Source: Viola odorata
Lineage: Eukaryota > Streptophyta > Magnoliopsida > Malpighiales > Violaceae
DNA length: 64,000 nucleotides
Assembly (NCBI GenBank): GCA_963691705.1
Contig: OY829542.1
Coordinates: 44,513,105-44,577,104, forward strand
Reading direction: 5' to 3'
The notes under the pieces were generated by a model that worked only from the letters and a program-made list of their open reading frames with translations, made no database searches and had not been told where the DNA came from. A program made the translations under genes and the position numbers. Each line of letters starts with the position of its first letter. The stretch's first letter is position 1. Below, piece after piece: positions 46,291 through 58,281 of the stretch.

Positions 46291-47557
46291 CCTCCTCCAA
46301 TCCTCAAGATGACCGAGAGTTATCTGTCATAGCAGCTGAAAATCCGTTCTTCTATGTTCCTCTAAGAACCTATGACACTCGTTTCTTCTCAAGTAAGCAG
46401 AAATTTCTGAACTACCAGCAATTTTTTCGTGAAGCTAAGCTTATTCAACCACATGTGTTTAATTTGGAAAAAAATGATTAGTTGTGGTCTTTCTAATTTG
46501 TTGGATGCCCAAGGATGGAAAAGGGGTTGTAGGAATGCGTAAAGAGTATTGTGATATGCTTGTTAGGACTTTTTATGCAAATTTGGATAGCAGCAAGAAC
46601 TTAAAGAATCCAGTCACTTGTGTTTTATCATCTTTTATTTACGGTAGAGAAATTACTGTGGACATAGAGATGATAAATAGGATTTTGGGTGCTCCTAATC
46701 ATAGAATGTGCTACTTTAAGCAACGGGGATCTCTTTGTACCACCATTAGTACAAGGGAATAATGGCATAGGGTAGCTCCCTGGTCTCATGTCGACAAACC
46801 TATTCCTCTGAATTTGTTGGACCCGTTCTGCTTGCTTCTCTTTCACCTTATAACTGGAGTTCTTCCTCACTTTGGTTGCCTAAGTCAGGTGACAGGTATT
46901 GAAACATGGGTGAAATATAATCTTTTGGAGAAGAATGCATTAAACTTAGGTTTTCTCATTCTCAATCATATGGGCAAAAACAGGATTACCCTACCTGGAA
47001 ATACAGTTCATCTTCCATATCCTTACTTGGTTATGCATATCTTGGAAGCAAATGGTATAGTGATCCCTAATAATTCTGAATTCTCTGACGATTTTGGTGT
47101 GTATGATGAGTCTCACATTGTAACTCATCTTCACATCGTTTTAAATGAAAGAGGAAAACTTACCTACAAGTCTCCTAAAAAGCGAGGAAAATGTTTTATT
47201 GAGGAAAAGGGCGATGTAGGAGACGATGATGATATTGAGGCTGAGATAGATGGGTATGAAGATGGTGGTTTTGAGGCTGAAAATGAAGATATAAGAGATG
47301 ATGCAGAAGAGGATGAAGACTATGTTGATTCTACAACGTTGAGTGCTCGTTTGGATGAACTTCAAGTATCTATAAACTCAAGGTTTGATAAAATGGAATC
47401 CCACTTCAATGCACGATTGGACAAACTTACGGAAGATCAACATGACATGTTATGTGCTGTGCTGAATAGCTTCCCACCTCCTCCTCCTCAATGATCATAT
47501 CATTTCATCCATTTGCATTTTTAGATTATCCATCTCATCCTTATAACTTATTATTAG

Positions 47558-50074
47558 TGTCGCACCCCCATTTTCGTTGAAAACGAGTTTAAGGTTCGGG
47601 ACGGGCCACGATGCGAGACAAGCGTTGGACTTGTCTTAACATCATGCAAAATGAAGTCGCCACCCTAATTTTCTAAGGTTTAGGGAACCTAATCGTCATG
47701 GCATAAAAATAAATAAAACTAAGGCACAATGGTCTAAACCAAAGAACAACGGTTCGAGGTCGTATTTATGGACTTGGGAAGGTGTTAGGCACCCAAGTCA
47801 CATCCTAAAAAGGTTACCGGTATGCGAGGTGTTTTGAAAATATTTTAAACATGTAATTGGGCCCTCAAAGGCGACGTTACATCTTAGCATTTGGGACGTG
47901 TTATTTCCGTTTGGGTTAGAGGGATGGGGTTACCATTTTGTCTCTACGCTAGAGCGGACGTTCCCCCCCTTTTCATCGAGCCATGCATGACTTAATTACT
48001 AAGTGATCTATTTATGGTTGAAACTAGCAAGGTACATTTTTTATGAATGCACATAGGTTGGCATGCCTTTTGGAGCCATCATGCGTATCATTTAACAAAG
48101 AAACAATTGATCTCATGGTATGAAAGACAAGGGATGTAAACATGTAATCATGTGGGTTGATTTTAATTTTATCAATTCTATATGTCATGTATACGAAGGG
48201 TGGTTCTAACGCATTCTAAGGGGTCATGCATACGAGGTGATCGAGGTTTTGACCTCTTTGATAAACATTCATTCAAAGCATAATAAATAAACATTCATTC
48301 AAAGCATGGAAAAATAAATAAATGAGTTTTAAGTTAATCTTACCCGATTTGACGAACCCCAATCGATCCATCCCTTCAAAACCGAAGTAAACGATAATTG
48401 ATAATAAAATATATATATAAACAAACATACACGATTTAACTAATTACTAACTAATTATTACAAGCCACAATTAAAATAATTATTTAACTAATTATTACAA
48501 ACCACAATTAAAATTATTACTTAAATAATTATTACAAATCATAATTAAAATAATCATTTAAATAATTATTACAACAATCTATTGACGAAAATAAATCGAC
48601 GAGCCTTGGCAGATCAGCCTCTTTCTTCTCCATGCATGGGCCAGCAGCCCTTTCCTTTTTTTCGTTTGGGCCAATGAAGCTGCTGCCCAGCTTCTTTCTT
48701 TTCTTTGCCGCATGGGCCAAAGGCCAAGCGTGGCCCATCTCTTTCTTTCCTTTCCTGGTGGGCTTGCGCAAGCTAGCCCTTGCCTTTCTTTTTCCCGTTT
48801 GGGCTTGGCACAAGCCAAGCCCATGACCCTTCATTTGAATTAAAACCAGCCCAAACCTTTTCTTTCTTCCCTCCCACTTCACTGCATCGTCTTCAACCTT
48901 TCTCCATTTAAACAAAACAGAACAGTGGGTAACAACAAATGGAACAACGGCAGCGGAAGCTCCAACGTCTCCTAGCGACAGCAGCAACTCCGGCTACGGC
49001 GGCAGGTGACAATAGCAGCACAGCAAAAGCTCGGCAGCAGCAGTGGCGGAGCACTGCAGCAGCAGCAGCGGAGCCGCAGAAATAACAACGGCTCTTCTTT
49101 GGTGGTGACCTTTCCCAACCCGAAATCAACAACAAATCCAGCCCTAAACCAAACAGCAATTAAATCAAGAGATTGAAATTAATTAAATTGAAACAACATT
49201 TAAATAATTAAATTGGAACAGAGCAGTGAATTAATTAAGAATGCAATTAATTAAAATCAATTAAGTGAAGCAGAGAGAGCATGAATAAAAGGGAGGGGGA
49301 GGACTAGAGCCGGATTGGTCCCCCCTTTTCTTGTTGCATGAAGCTTGCTATTTATAGGTTGGAAATTTGGAGTCGGTTGGGCTTTGCTCGGCTGCAAATG
49401 GTCGGGAGAAATATCTTGGGTGAACAGTGCCGGAGTAAGGAGCAAGTTTCGGTTGTGTGGTTAGGATGGTTGGATCAGATGTTTGTGATGATCTATTGTA
49501 GTCGGTAAGGCTACTGGGAAGAAAAGTGAGGCAATTGGATATTTCATGCATTAATTGTCATTAATGCATGAAATTGGACACGAACGGGATATTTTCGTAC
49601 GAGCGAATTCGTACGAAAGTAAAAATAAATCCGAGCCGAGGGAACCGCAGCGTGCACAAAAATAGGAAGAGAAGACTAGTATACAGTAAATAAACGAGAA
49701 GTTTGATTTAACGTATTTATTTTCTCTTTCGGAGATGTCAAAACGTTTGAACGCAAAATAAATGTCCTTACGACAAAAATTGAACGAAACTGAACGAGGT
49801 GGCGTGAAGGAGAAAAATCGTACGTAATTATCAATTAAATAAATTACGCGCCCGACCCACGGTCCGAGGAAACTTACTCGGGACCGAGAAAAGTTCGAGC
49901 GAAAAGACAGTAAAAAGTACGAAAAAATTGAAAGTGCATGAAATGACACGAAATATTAAACAAACTAGCCTAGGACCAAGAATCGACAAAAATTTGACCT
50001 AGAAGAGCTATTAAATGCGATAAATGATAAAATACGTAAAGTTGCGACAAAAAGTCAAAAATCGGGTAGCAACA
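47558..50074 (-). repeat. 3' LTR of the LARD
   Basis: 2,517 bp. It contains minus-strand frames of up to 151 codons (48532-48987) that occur in both LTRs and are low-complexity Lys/Arg-rich; not genes. The g-rich tract (minus strand agagggggcaac) lies directly downstream at 50075. Confidence 0.88.
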
Positions 50075-50255
50075 GTTGCCCCCTCTTTACTGTCTGATCA
50101 AAAATGCAGTGTAACTGAGATTTTTGATTAGCAGTAAAGACGGTTTCCCCATGTACTTACCACGTTTTGAATTTCGGCGTCTTACCTTGACCTTACCGTA
50201 CGAGCTGGAATGTGTGTCCGTGCGAGGCTATCGCTCTCCGGACGTTGATGAAGGG

Positions 50256-51255
50256 ATGAGATCCGAGCGGGGATACCGCAATTGTCGAAAGTCGATGCAG
50301 AAAATGTAGAATTATGCAAGAATGTAGTCGCTCAAGGAGGAGTAATAATTAGACATGAATTTAAAGACATGTATTGAGAGATATAGTCGCTCAAGGAGGA
50401 GTATTTTAGATAGACATGAATTGAAAGATAGAATTTTGTAAATGAGAGTTGGGACGCACCTTTGGTCCAAAGCAACGTACCTTTCGTCGGATATTGAGGG
50501 AAATGTCTCTGATAGTGAGGAAGAGATGAGATCCGAGCGGGGATACCGCAATGGTCGGAGGTCGATGCAGAACACGTAGATTTGACATCCGAACGGGGAT
50601 ACCGCAATTGTCGGAGGTCGATGCAGAAAATGTAGATTTGACATCCGAACGGGGATACCGCAATTGTCGGACGTCGATGCAGAAAACGTAAATTTGACAT
50701 CCGAACGGGGATACCGCAATTGTCGGAGGTCGATGCAGAAAACGTAAATTTGACATCCGAACGGGGATACCGCAATTGTCGGAGGTCGATGCAGAAAACG
50801 TAAATTTGACATCCGAACGGGGATACCGCAATTGTCGGACGTCAATGCAGAAAACATGAATTTGACATCCGAACGGGGATACCGCAATTGTCGGAAGTCG
50901 ATGCAGAAAACATGAATTTGACATCCGAATGGGGATACCGCAATTGTCGGAAGTGGATGTAGAAAATGTAAATTTGACATCCGAACGGGGATACCGCAAT
51001 TGTCGGAAGTCGATGTAGAAAACGTAAATTTGACATCTGAATGGGGATACCGCAATTGTCGGAGGTTGATGCAGAAAACGTAAATTTGACATCCGAACGG
51101 GGATACCGCAATTGTCGGACGTCGATGCAGAAAACGTAAATTTGACATCCGAACGGGGATACCGCAATTGTCGGACGTCGATGCAGAAAACGTAAATTTG
51201 ACATCCGAACGGGGATACCGCAATTGTCGGAAGTCGTTTGTGGAAAATGTTGATG
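50256..51255. repeat. Tandem array A, 56-bp unit, about 13 copies
   Basis: Unit starts recur at 50584, 50640, 50696, 50752 and so on to 51200, each 56 bp (gacatccgaacggggatacc...), with a slightly different first unit at 50528 and a detached copy at 50256-50307. Since 56 is not a multiple of three, each minus-strand frame cycles through the units and all stay open, creating false ORFs up to 346 codons. Confidence 0.85.
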
Positions 51256-51481
51256 TAGGTTCGTGGGAGGCTATCGCTCTCCAAACGCTGGTGCTGAAAA
51301 TATAGTCGCCCAAGGAGGAGTTATATAGATATGCAGAAAAGTAGTCGCTCAAGGAGGAGTATTTAGATATGCAGAAAAGTAGTCGCTCAAGGAGGAGTAT
51401 TTAGATAGACAAGGTGTATGTGGGGACGTGACCTATCACAACACTAAATAGACAAGATGTGGGGGCGTGACCAATCACAAC

Positions 51482-51800
51482 TTTTAAATGACAATGCGTG
51501 GGGACGAACCGCTTACGCTACGTGGGGACAAACCGCTTACATAAATTTAAAAGACAATGCGTGGGGACGAACCGCTTACGCTAATTTAAAAGACAATGCA
51601 TGGGGACGAACCGCTTACGTAAATTTAAAAGACAATGCGTGGGGACGAACCGCTTACGCTAATTTAAAAGACAATGCGTGGGGACGAACCGCTTACGCTA
51701 CGTGGGGACAAACCGCTTACGTAAATCTAAAAGACAATGCGTGGGGACGAACCGCTTACGCTACGTGGGGACGAACCGCTTACATAAATTTAAAAGACAT
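51482..51800. repeat. Tandem array B, 39-bp unit with a 24-bp sub-unit
   Basis: gacaatgcgtggggacgaac recurs at 51490, 51553, 51592, 51631, 51670 and 51733. Steps are 39 bp, or 63 bp where a 24-bp acgtggggac(a/g)aaccgctt piece is added. Both lengths are multiples of three, so a plus frame with a 13-residue repeat (DNAWGRTAYANLK) stays open by chance. Confidence 0.8.
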
Positions 51801-51904
51801 GACCAATCACAACACTAAACATAGGGTGAAAAGGGGAAGTAAGTTTTACCTTGATCTTACCGTATGAACTAAAATGGAGAGTGGTTGGAAGCCACCGCAT
51901 TGTA

Positions 51905-52432
51905 AACTAGTGAGTGAGGGTATTGCACCTCCGCGAACTTACCGTACGAAAAATAAGGTGGTAAGTGGGGGGCGTTGCACCTCCGTGAACTTACCGTGCG
52001 AAAAGTAAGGTGGTAAGTGGGGGTATTGCACCTCCGCGAACTTACCGTGCGAAAAATAAGGTAGTAAGTGGGGGTATTGCACCTCCGCGAACTTACCGTG
52101 CGAAAAATAAGGTGGTAAGTGGGGGTATTGCACCTCCGCGAACTTACCGTGTGAAAAATAAGGTGGTAAGTGGGGGTATTGCACCTCCGCGAACTTACTG
52201 TGCGAAAAATAAGGTGGTAAATAAGGGGGTAAGTGGGGGTATTGCACCTCCGCGAACTTACTGTGTGAAAAATAAGGTGGTAAGTGGGGGTATTGCACCT
52301 CCGCGAACTTACTGTGCGAAAAATAAGGGGGTAAGTGGGGGTATTGCACCTCCGCGAACTTACTGTGCGAAAAATAAAGTGGTAAGTGGGGGTATTGCAC
52401 CTCCGCGAACTTACCGTATGGATTGAAATCGA
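51905..52432. repeat. Tandem array C, 51-bp unit, about ten copies
   Basis: gtaagtgggggtattgcacc recurs every 51 bp from 51961 (52013, 52064, 52115 and on) to 52382, with one short insertion near 52215. Frames in both strands remain open because 51 is a multiple of three. Confidence 0.85.
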
Positions 52433-54276
52433 TTTGAACGTGAGGGAGCGTGATCCGCCACATGAATTTGATTTGGGAGTGGTAACGTACTCCATTCGAT
52501 GTTGATTGGATTTTGACAAAAATCCAAGACGAGGGCTTTACAACGATGTTGTGATCGAAGACCCATGGTTGAGGAGTGGTAACGTTCTCCATTCGATTGT
52601 TGATTGGATTTTAATAAAAATCCAAGATGAGGGCATTACAACGATGTTGTGATCGAAGACCCAATTTGTGGCATGATTCCAACGAAGTGTATCTATGTCC
52701 TGCAAATAGGGAAGAAGCAAACACAAAGCAGCAACAGATAGAAAAAGAGAGAGCAAATGACCTATGTGCGAAATATCAAATATTCCTACATTTAACCCAT
52801 GGCTTGCCCCTAAGTCTCTTTTGGGAACGAAAATGACCTCTTTGTTTAAGAGAAAATCAATTCAAGTTTTATTTTTTGAGAGAAAAAAATGCGTTCAAAT
52901 TTCGCTATATAAACATGATTGATTCAAGTCTGGATAACGTCTGCATCTTGTTCAGGAAATAACGACCTCAAGGACAAGACTTTCCCATGACATGTAGCTG
53001 TAAGCAATCCTCACCGGATATTAGTGTTTGCACTCACGCTCAGAAAACAAGGCTATGTGTTTACACTCCTAAAAATGCAATAAACATAGCACAAAAATTA
53101 AATTTGCAATGTCAATCCGAGTGAATAGACTTCAAATGAAGATGCACATGCATGGGCCTGCTAATAATCGAAAGGACTTTGCGAGGGAGGAAAAAAGAGG
53201 AATTTGTAGAATAAAGTGTTGTGTTTTTTGGCGAAAGGTTTTAATGAGCTTTGTGCTCGACGACTGATTGTGATGAGGGCAAATTATGGTGAACGATGTT
53301 TCGACAATTTTATTGCGGCGAAGAGCAAAGTACACGAGTTCTTCTTCTTTTGTTGGGGATGTTTCTTCTGGATTGTTTTGAGGGCATTGTGCCCCAGTTC
53401 TGCGATATTTGCAGGGAATGATCTCCTTTCCTTTTGAGATCATTTTGCTATTGATGTTTGACAGTTTTTTAGTATGTGCTTGCTTCTTCTGTTGTTTTGT
53501 GTTCCTTTGAACACTCTCTTTTTGATTTCGATTCTTTTGATCTTCCCTTTTTCTTTTTTTCTTTTTTCTTTTTTTCTTTCTTTCTTTTTTTTTTCTCTTT
53601 TTTTTTTCTTTCTTCCTTTTATTTTGTTTTACAAGCAAAGCAAGTACAATATCTTGTTTGGTCTATCATCCTCTCTGTCTTTGGCAGAAGCCTCCAAGTC
53701 TTGTTTTACTTGGCCTTCTTCCGACGTTGTTTTGTCAGCGATCCTCTAAAGGTTCCTTCTTGTCATTCCCTTGTTAGATGTGTACTCCAGTCTAGCGGTC
53801 CCAGTCGAGCACTACTCACTTGGTTAGGAGAAAATAAGAGGCTTGGTTTTGAGTGTTCGATAGAGTTGTACATGGTGTACAAAATATGTGTTTGAGAGCA
53901 AAAAAAGTTAAAAAAAGAAAAATGTGGAAGAAGAGCAAAAGCAAAGTCCAATGCCATCTTACCGCTATCCCATGTCTGACAGTTCATGTACCCAGGATAT
54001 TATGCAAATCTAACTAGCACCTAGTTTAGCATTTACACTCATGGACGAAAATAAGGCGTGAAGGCCCAGAGTACTCACACGGATATGTTTGTGATCGCTT
54101 ACGTCTAAACATGCCACAGACATAAGAGTTAACAGACAAGATCGTGCATTTTTATATAATTTCTAATGAACACACAAGTTAAAAATGATGAATGTGCTTG
54201 ATTTAAACGTGAGTTTTTTTTTGTTTCCCCCCCCTTTTTTTTTTTAGCTCAAATAGTAAATGTTTAAAGGAAAATT
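52433..54276. other. Non-repetitive interior of the LARD
   Basis: Contains an imperfect duplication of about 110 bp (52490-52585 and 52586-52665: both have ggattttgacaaaaatccaag-like and acaacgatgttgtgatcgaa words). 53541-53640 is a T-rich pyrimidine tract. No gene recognised; the ORFs there are low complexity. Confidence 0.5.
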
Positions 54277-54860
54277 TCATGAAAAACTGAGGATTTTAGC
54301 AAACCTTATGCGCGCACGTTTGTAACAACGTAAATCATAAAAATTTCTAAAATTATGGACAATGTAAATTGTGAAAATATAAATTACGGAAACGTAAATT
54401 GCGGAAAGGGAAATTGCAAAAAAAGGTAAAGGACAACTTCCTTGAAAAATGAGCTTTGACATTTTCGACGCCTTCTTTGGTCGTCACTTCATTCGCTTGC
54501 CCCGAAGTTTGCAAGTCTTGTTGTACCTGAAATGTAAATTTGCAGAAACGTAAATTGCAAAAATATAAATTACAGAAACGTAAATTGCGAAAGGGGAAAT
54601 TGCAAAAGTGTGAAAGGACAACTTCCCTGAAAAATGAGCTTTGATATTTTTCGACACCTTCTTTTGGTCGTCTCTTCACTTGCTTGCCCCCAAGTTCACA
54701 AGCCTCGTTGCACCTGAAAGGTAAAACTGTGGAAATGTAAATTGCAGAAACATAAATTGCTGAAGTGTGAAAGGACGACTTCCCTGAAAAATGAGCTTTG
54801 ACATTTTTCGACACCTTCTTCTGGTCGTCACTTCACTTGCTTGCCCCCAAGTTGGCAAGT
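54277..54860. repeat. Tandem array D, three copies of about 160-185 bp
   Basis: aggac(a/g)acttcc(c/t)tgaaaa begins at about 54431, 54616 and 54773. The units also hold a short acgtaaattgc repeat. Copies differ by small gaps. Confidence 0.75.
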
Positions 54861-55124
54861 ATCGTTGCATCTAAAATGTAAAATACAATTAAATAATAAA
54901 TTCATAGGAAAAATGTATCCCAAGATGTTGAATTTAATATTGACGAAAAATAGAAATATTGAGAAGAACACGTGGGTTGCCTCCCACGAAGCGCCCTTGT
55001 TTAAAGTCGTAGGCTCGACTACGTATACGACTTCCCTTCATACCTCCGTCCTGCAAAATAGGAAAGAAAAAAAACTAATCAGTAGTGTCTAAATTCAGAA
55101 TGAACTACAAATTAGAAATCTTGA

Positions 55125-55335
55125 CGAAAGTGGGGGTGTAAACCGCCGCACAAAATTTGATGAAAAGTGGGGTTTTTTGAACCGTCACACAGTTTTTGAA
55201 TGGTGGGGTATTTGAACCGCCACATGATTTTTTGAAGGGTGGGGTTTTTTCAACCGCCACACGGTTTTTGAATGGTGGGGTATTTGAACCGCCACACGAC
55301 TTCAAAGGTGGGATTTTTGAACCGCCACAAAAATC
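55125..55335. repeat. Tandem array E, about 35-bp unit, about six copies
   Basis: ttgaaccgccacac, followed by tttttgaa(t/g)ggtgggg, repeats from 55130 to 55330 with variable spacing. Confidence 0.75.
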
Positions 55336-55757
55336 GTAGTATATAAATACATGGCATCAAAGGAAAAAATGCACGAACATGATGCACGTGCTGGTGTGAC
55401 TCCAACTATTTCTAACTGGCTTGAAGTTTCTCGGATGATACCCTAAAAGGGGTCCCTCATTAAATGGATACGAGAGCATTGGCCGAATCATGACAAGGAT
55501 TCTGGGTGCTCAATCCATTTAGGGGTTCAAATCCAAGTTAGGGTTCATGAAAGCATACTGGGACACAGGTCCGCAGGGCTTCACTAATACCTTCCTAATC
55601 CTATTGGGTATCATGGCCGACGATAAGCATTATGCATGAGATGCATATGAACAATTTATTAAAGCCAATGGTATGTAACAATCACGAAAACAATTTATTT
55701 AAAACAAGTAAATAATAAAAAAAGCAAACACCATAAAACCGGCTTCGCCCCTACTAG
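55336..55757. other. 5' leader of the LARD
   Basis: Between array E and the primer-binding site. No coding sequence recognised. Confidence 0.4.
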
Positions 55758-55775
55758 TCCCCAGTGAAGTCGCCA
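55758..55775 (-). promoter_or_regulatory. Primer-binding site of the LARD
   Basis: The minus strand reads TGGCGACTTCACTGGGGA, three bases from the LTR end. Typical start and position of a tRNA-complementary site in plant Ty3/gypsy elements. Confidence 0.7.
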
Positions 55776-55778
55776 AAC

Positions 55779-58276
55779 TGTCGCACCCCCTTTTTCGTTG
55801 AAAACGAGTTTAAGGTTCGGGACGGGCCACGATGCGAGACAAGCGTTGGACTTGTCTTAACATCATGCAAAATGAAGTCGCCACCCTAATTTTCTAAGGT
55901 TTAGGGAACTTAATCGTCATGGCATAAAAATAAATAAAACTAAGGCACAATGGTCTAAACCAAAGAACAACGGTTCGAGGTCGTATTTATGGACTTGGGA
56001 AGGTGTTAGGCACCCAAGTCACATCCTAAAAAGGTTACCGGTATGCGAGGTGTTTTGAAAATATTTTAAACATGTAATTGGGCCCTCAAAGGCGACGTTA
56101 CATCTTAGCATTTGGGACGTGTTATTTCCGTTTGGGTTAGAGGGATGGGGTTACCATTTTGTCTCTATGCTAAAGCGGACGTTCCCCCCTTTTTCATCGA
56201 GCCATGCATGACTTAATTACTAAGTGATCTATTTATGGTTGAAACTAGCAAGGTACATTTTTTATGAATGCACATAGGTTGGCATGCCTTTTGGAGCCAT
56301 CATGCGTATCATTTAACAAAGAAACAATTGATCTCATGGTATGAAAGACAAGGGATGTAAACATGTAATCATGTGGGTTGATTTTAATTTTATCAATTCT
56401 ATATGTCATGTATACGAAGGGTGGTTCTAACGCATTCTAAGGGGTCATGCATACGAGGTGATCGAGGTTTTGACCTCTTTGATAAACATTCATTCAAAGC
56501 ATAATAAATAAACATTCATTCAAAGCATGGAAAAATAAATAAATGAGTTTTAAGTTAATCTTACCCGATTTGACGAACCCCAATCGATCCATCCCTTCAA
56601 AACCGAAGTAAACGATAATTGATAATAAAATATATATATAAACAAACATACACGATTTAACTAATTACTAACTAATTATTACAAGCCACAATTAAAATAA
56701 TTATTTAACTAATTATTACAAACCACAATTAAAATTATTACTTAAATAATTATTACAAATCATAATTAAAATAATCATTTAAATAATTATTACAACAATC
56801 TATTGACGAAAATAAATCGACGGGCCTTGGCAGATCAGCCTCTTTCTTCTCCATGCATGGGCCAGCAGCCCTTTCCTTTTTTTCGTTTGGGCCAATGAAG
56901 CTGTTGCCCAGCTTCTTTCTTTTCTTTGCCGCATGGGCCAAAGGCCAAGCGTGGCCCATCTCTTTCTTTCCTTTCCTGGTGGGCTTGCGCAAGCTAGCCC
57001 TTGCCTTTCTTTTTCCCGTTTGGGCTTGGCACAAGCCAAGCCCATGACCCTTCATTTGAATTAAAACCAGCCCAAGCCTTTTCTTTCTTCCCTCCCACTT
57101 CACTGCATCGTCTTCAACCTTTCTCCATTTAAACAAAACAGTGGGTAACAACAAATGGAACAACGACAGCGGAAGCTCCAGCGTCTCCTAGCGACAGCAG
57201 CAACTCCGGCTACGGCGGTAGGTGACAATAGCAGCACAGCAAAAGCTCGGCAGCAGCAGTGGCGGAGCACTGCAGCAGCAGCAGCGGAGCCGCAGAAATA
57301 ACAACGGCTCTTCTTTGGTGGTGACCTTTCCCAACCCGAAATCAACAACAAATCCAGCCCTAAACCAAACAGCAATTAAATCAAGAGATTGAAATTAATT
57401 AAATTGAAACAACATTTAAATAATTAAATTGGAACAGAGCAGTGAATTAATTAAGAATGCAATTAATTAAAATCAATTAAGTGAAGCAGAGAGAGCATGA
57501 ATAAAAGGGAGGGGGAGGACTAGAGCCGGATTGGTCCCCCCTTTTCTTGTTGCATGAAGCTTGCTATTTATAGGTTGGAAATTTGGAGTCGGTTGGGCTT
57601 TGCTCGGCTGCAAATGGTCGGGAGAAATATCTTGGGTGAACAGTGCCGGAGTAAGGAGCAAGTTTCGGTTGTGTGGTTAGGATGGTTGGATAAGATGTTT
57701 GTGATGATCAATTGTAGTCGGCAAGGCTACTGGGAAGAAAAGTGAGGCAATTGGATATTTCATGCATTAATTGTCATTAATGCATGAAATTGGACACGAA
57801 CGGGATATTTTCGTACGAAAGTAAAAATAAATCCGAGCCGAGTGAACCGCAGCGTGCAGAAAAATAGGAAGAGAAGACTAGTATACAGTAAATAAACGAG
57901 AAGTTTGATTTAACGTATTTATTTTCTCTTTCGGAGATGTCAAAACGTTTGAACGCAAAATAAATGTCCTTACGACAAAAATTGAACGAAACTGAACGAG
58001 GTGGTGTGAAGGAGAAAAATCGTACGTAATTATCAATTAAATAAATTACGCGCCCGACCCACGGTCCGAGGAAACTTACTCGGGACCGAGAAAAGTTCGA
58101 GCGAAAAGACAGTAAAAAGTACGAAAAAATTGAAAGTGCATGAAATGACACGAAATATTAAACAAACTAGCCTAGGACCAAGAATCGACAAAAATTTGAC
58201 CTAGAAGAGCTATTAAATGCGATAAATGATAAAATGCGTAAAGTTGCGACAAAAAGTCAAAAATCGGGTAGCAACA
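55779..58276 (-). repeat. 5' LTR of the LARD
   Basis: 2,498 bp. Compared with the left LTR it lacks two short segments (5 bp near 57138 and 14 bp near 57817). TATA box on the minus strand at 57564-57573. Confidence 0.88.
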
Positions 58277-58281
58277 ATTAG

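Larger units (their letters stand above)
44535..47494 (+). pseudogene. Third ORF of the copia element, Transposase_32-like, split by a hAT element
   Basis: The ATG at 44535 opens a basic, serine-rich N-terminus, MSSKRGRLAAGKSKPSSSRG. A hAT element interrupts it at 44637-46290, and the frame resumes after the 8-bp duplication with NPQDDRELSVIAAENPFFYV. The domain has FYANLDSSKNLKN and FIYGREITVDIEMINRILGA, the pattern of the 'putative plant transposon protein' family (Transposase_32). The C-terminus is strongly acidic (DDDDIEAEIDG) followed by a helical stretch, ARLDELQVSINSRFDKMES, and a PPPPPQ end at 47494. Frameshifts occur near 46490 and 46510 and a TAA at 46760. Function of this family is not known. 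It takes the place of the env-like ORF. Confidence 0.68.
47558..58276 (-). mobile_element. LARD-like non-coding LTR element with 2.5-kb LTRs
   Basis: 10,719 bp with LTRs 47558-50074 and 55779-58276 (TGTCGCACCCC...GTAGCAACA) and a perfect target duplication attag (47553-47557 and 58277-58281). The minus orientation follows from the primer site TGGCGACTTCACTGGGGA next to the right LTR (55758-55775), a G-rich tract next to the left LTR (50075-50092) and a minus-strand TATA box in each LTR (49348-49357; 57564-57573). No gag or pol is found, so it needs proteins from another element. I counted about 17 substitutions and two small deletions between LTRs by eye, so it is younger than the Tat element. 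The interior has five tandem arrays. Confidence 0.87.

Noticed and set aside
48532..49159. ORFs of 151, 83 and 81 codons in the LARD LTR, and their copies at 56753-57375
   Set aside because: Same frames in both LTRs, low complexity, with the minus-strand LTR TATA box running through this region; not genes.
50312..51352. Minus-strand ORFs of 346, 292, 147 and 120 codons
   Set aside because: They run through the 56-bp tandem array in several frames at once; open frames are a by-product of the repeat.
51457..51867. Plus-strand ORF with 13-residue repeats (136 codons)
   Set aside because: Simple product of the 39-bp array in a non-coding LTR element; kept only as a low-priority finding.
50528..52430. 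CRISPR-like array
   Set aside because: The repeats are contiguous without unique spacers, in a plant LTR element; eukaryotic tandem repeats, not CRISPR.
51869..52592. ORFs of 216-217 codons on the minus strand and 138 on the plus strand
   Set aside because: They are translations of the 51-bp repeat in several frames and have no domain.
53132..53638. Lys-rich 168-codon minus-strand ORF
   Set aside because: Spans a T-rich pyrimidine tract; low complexity, no conserved motif.
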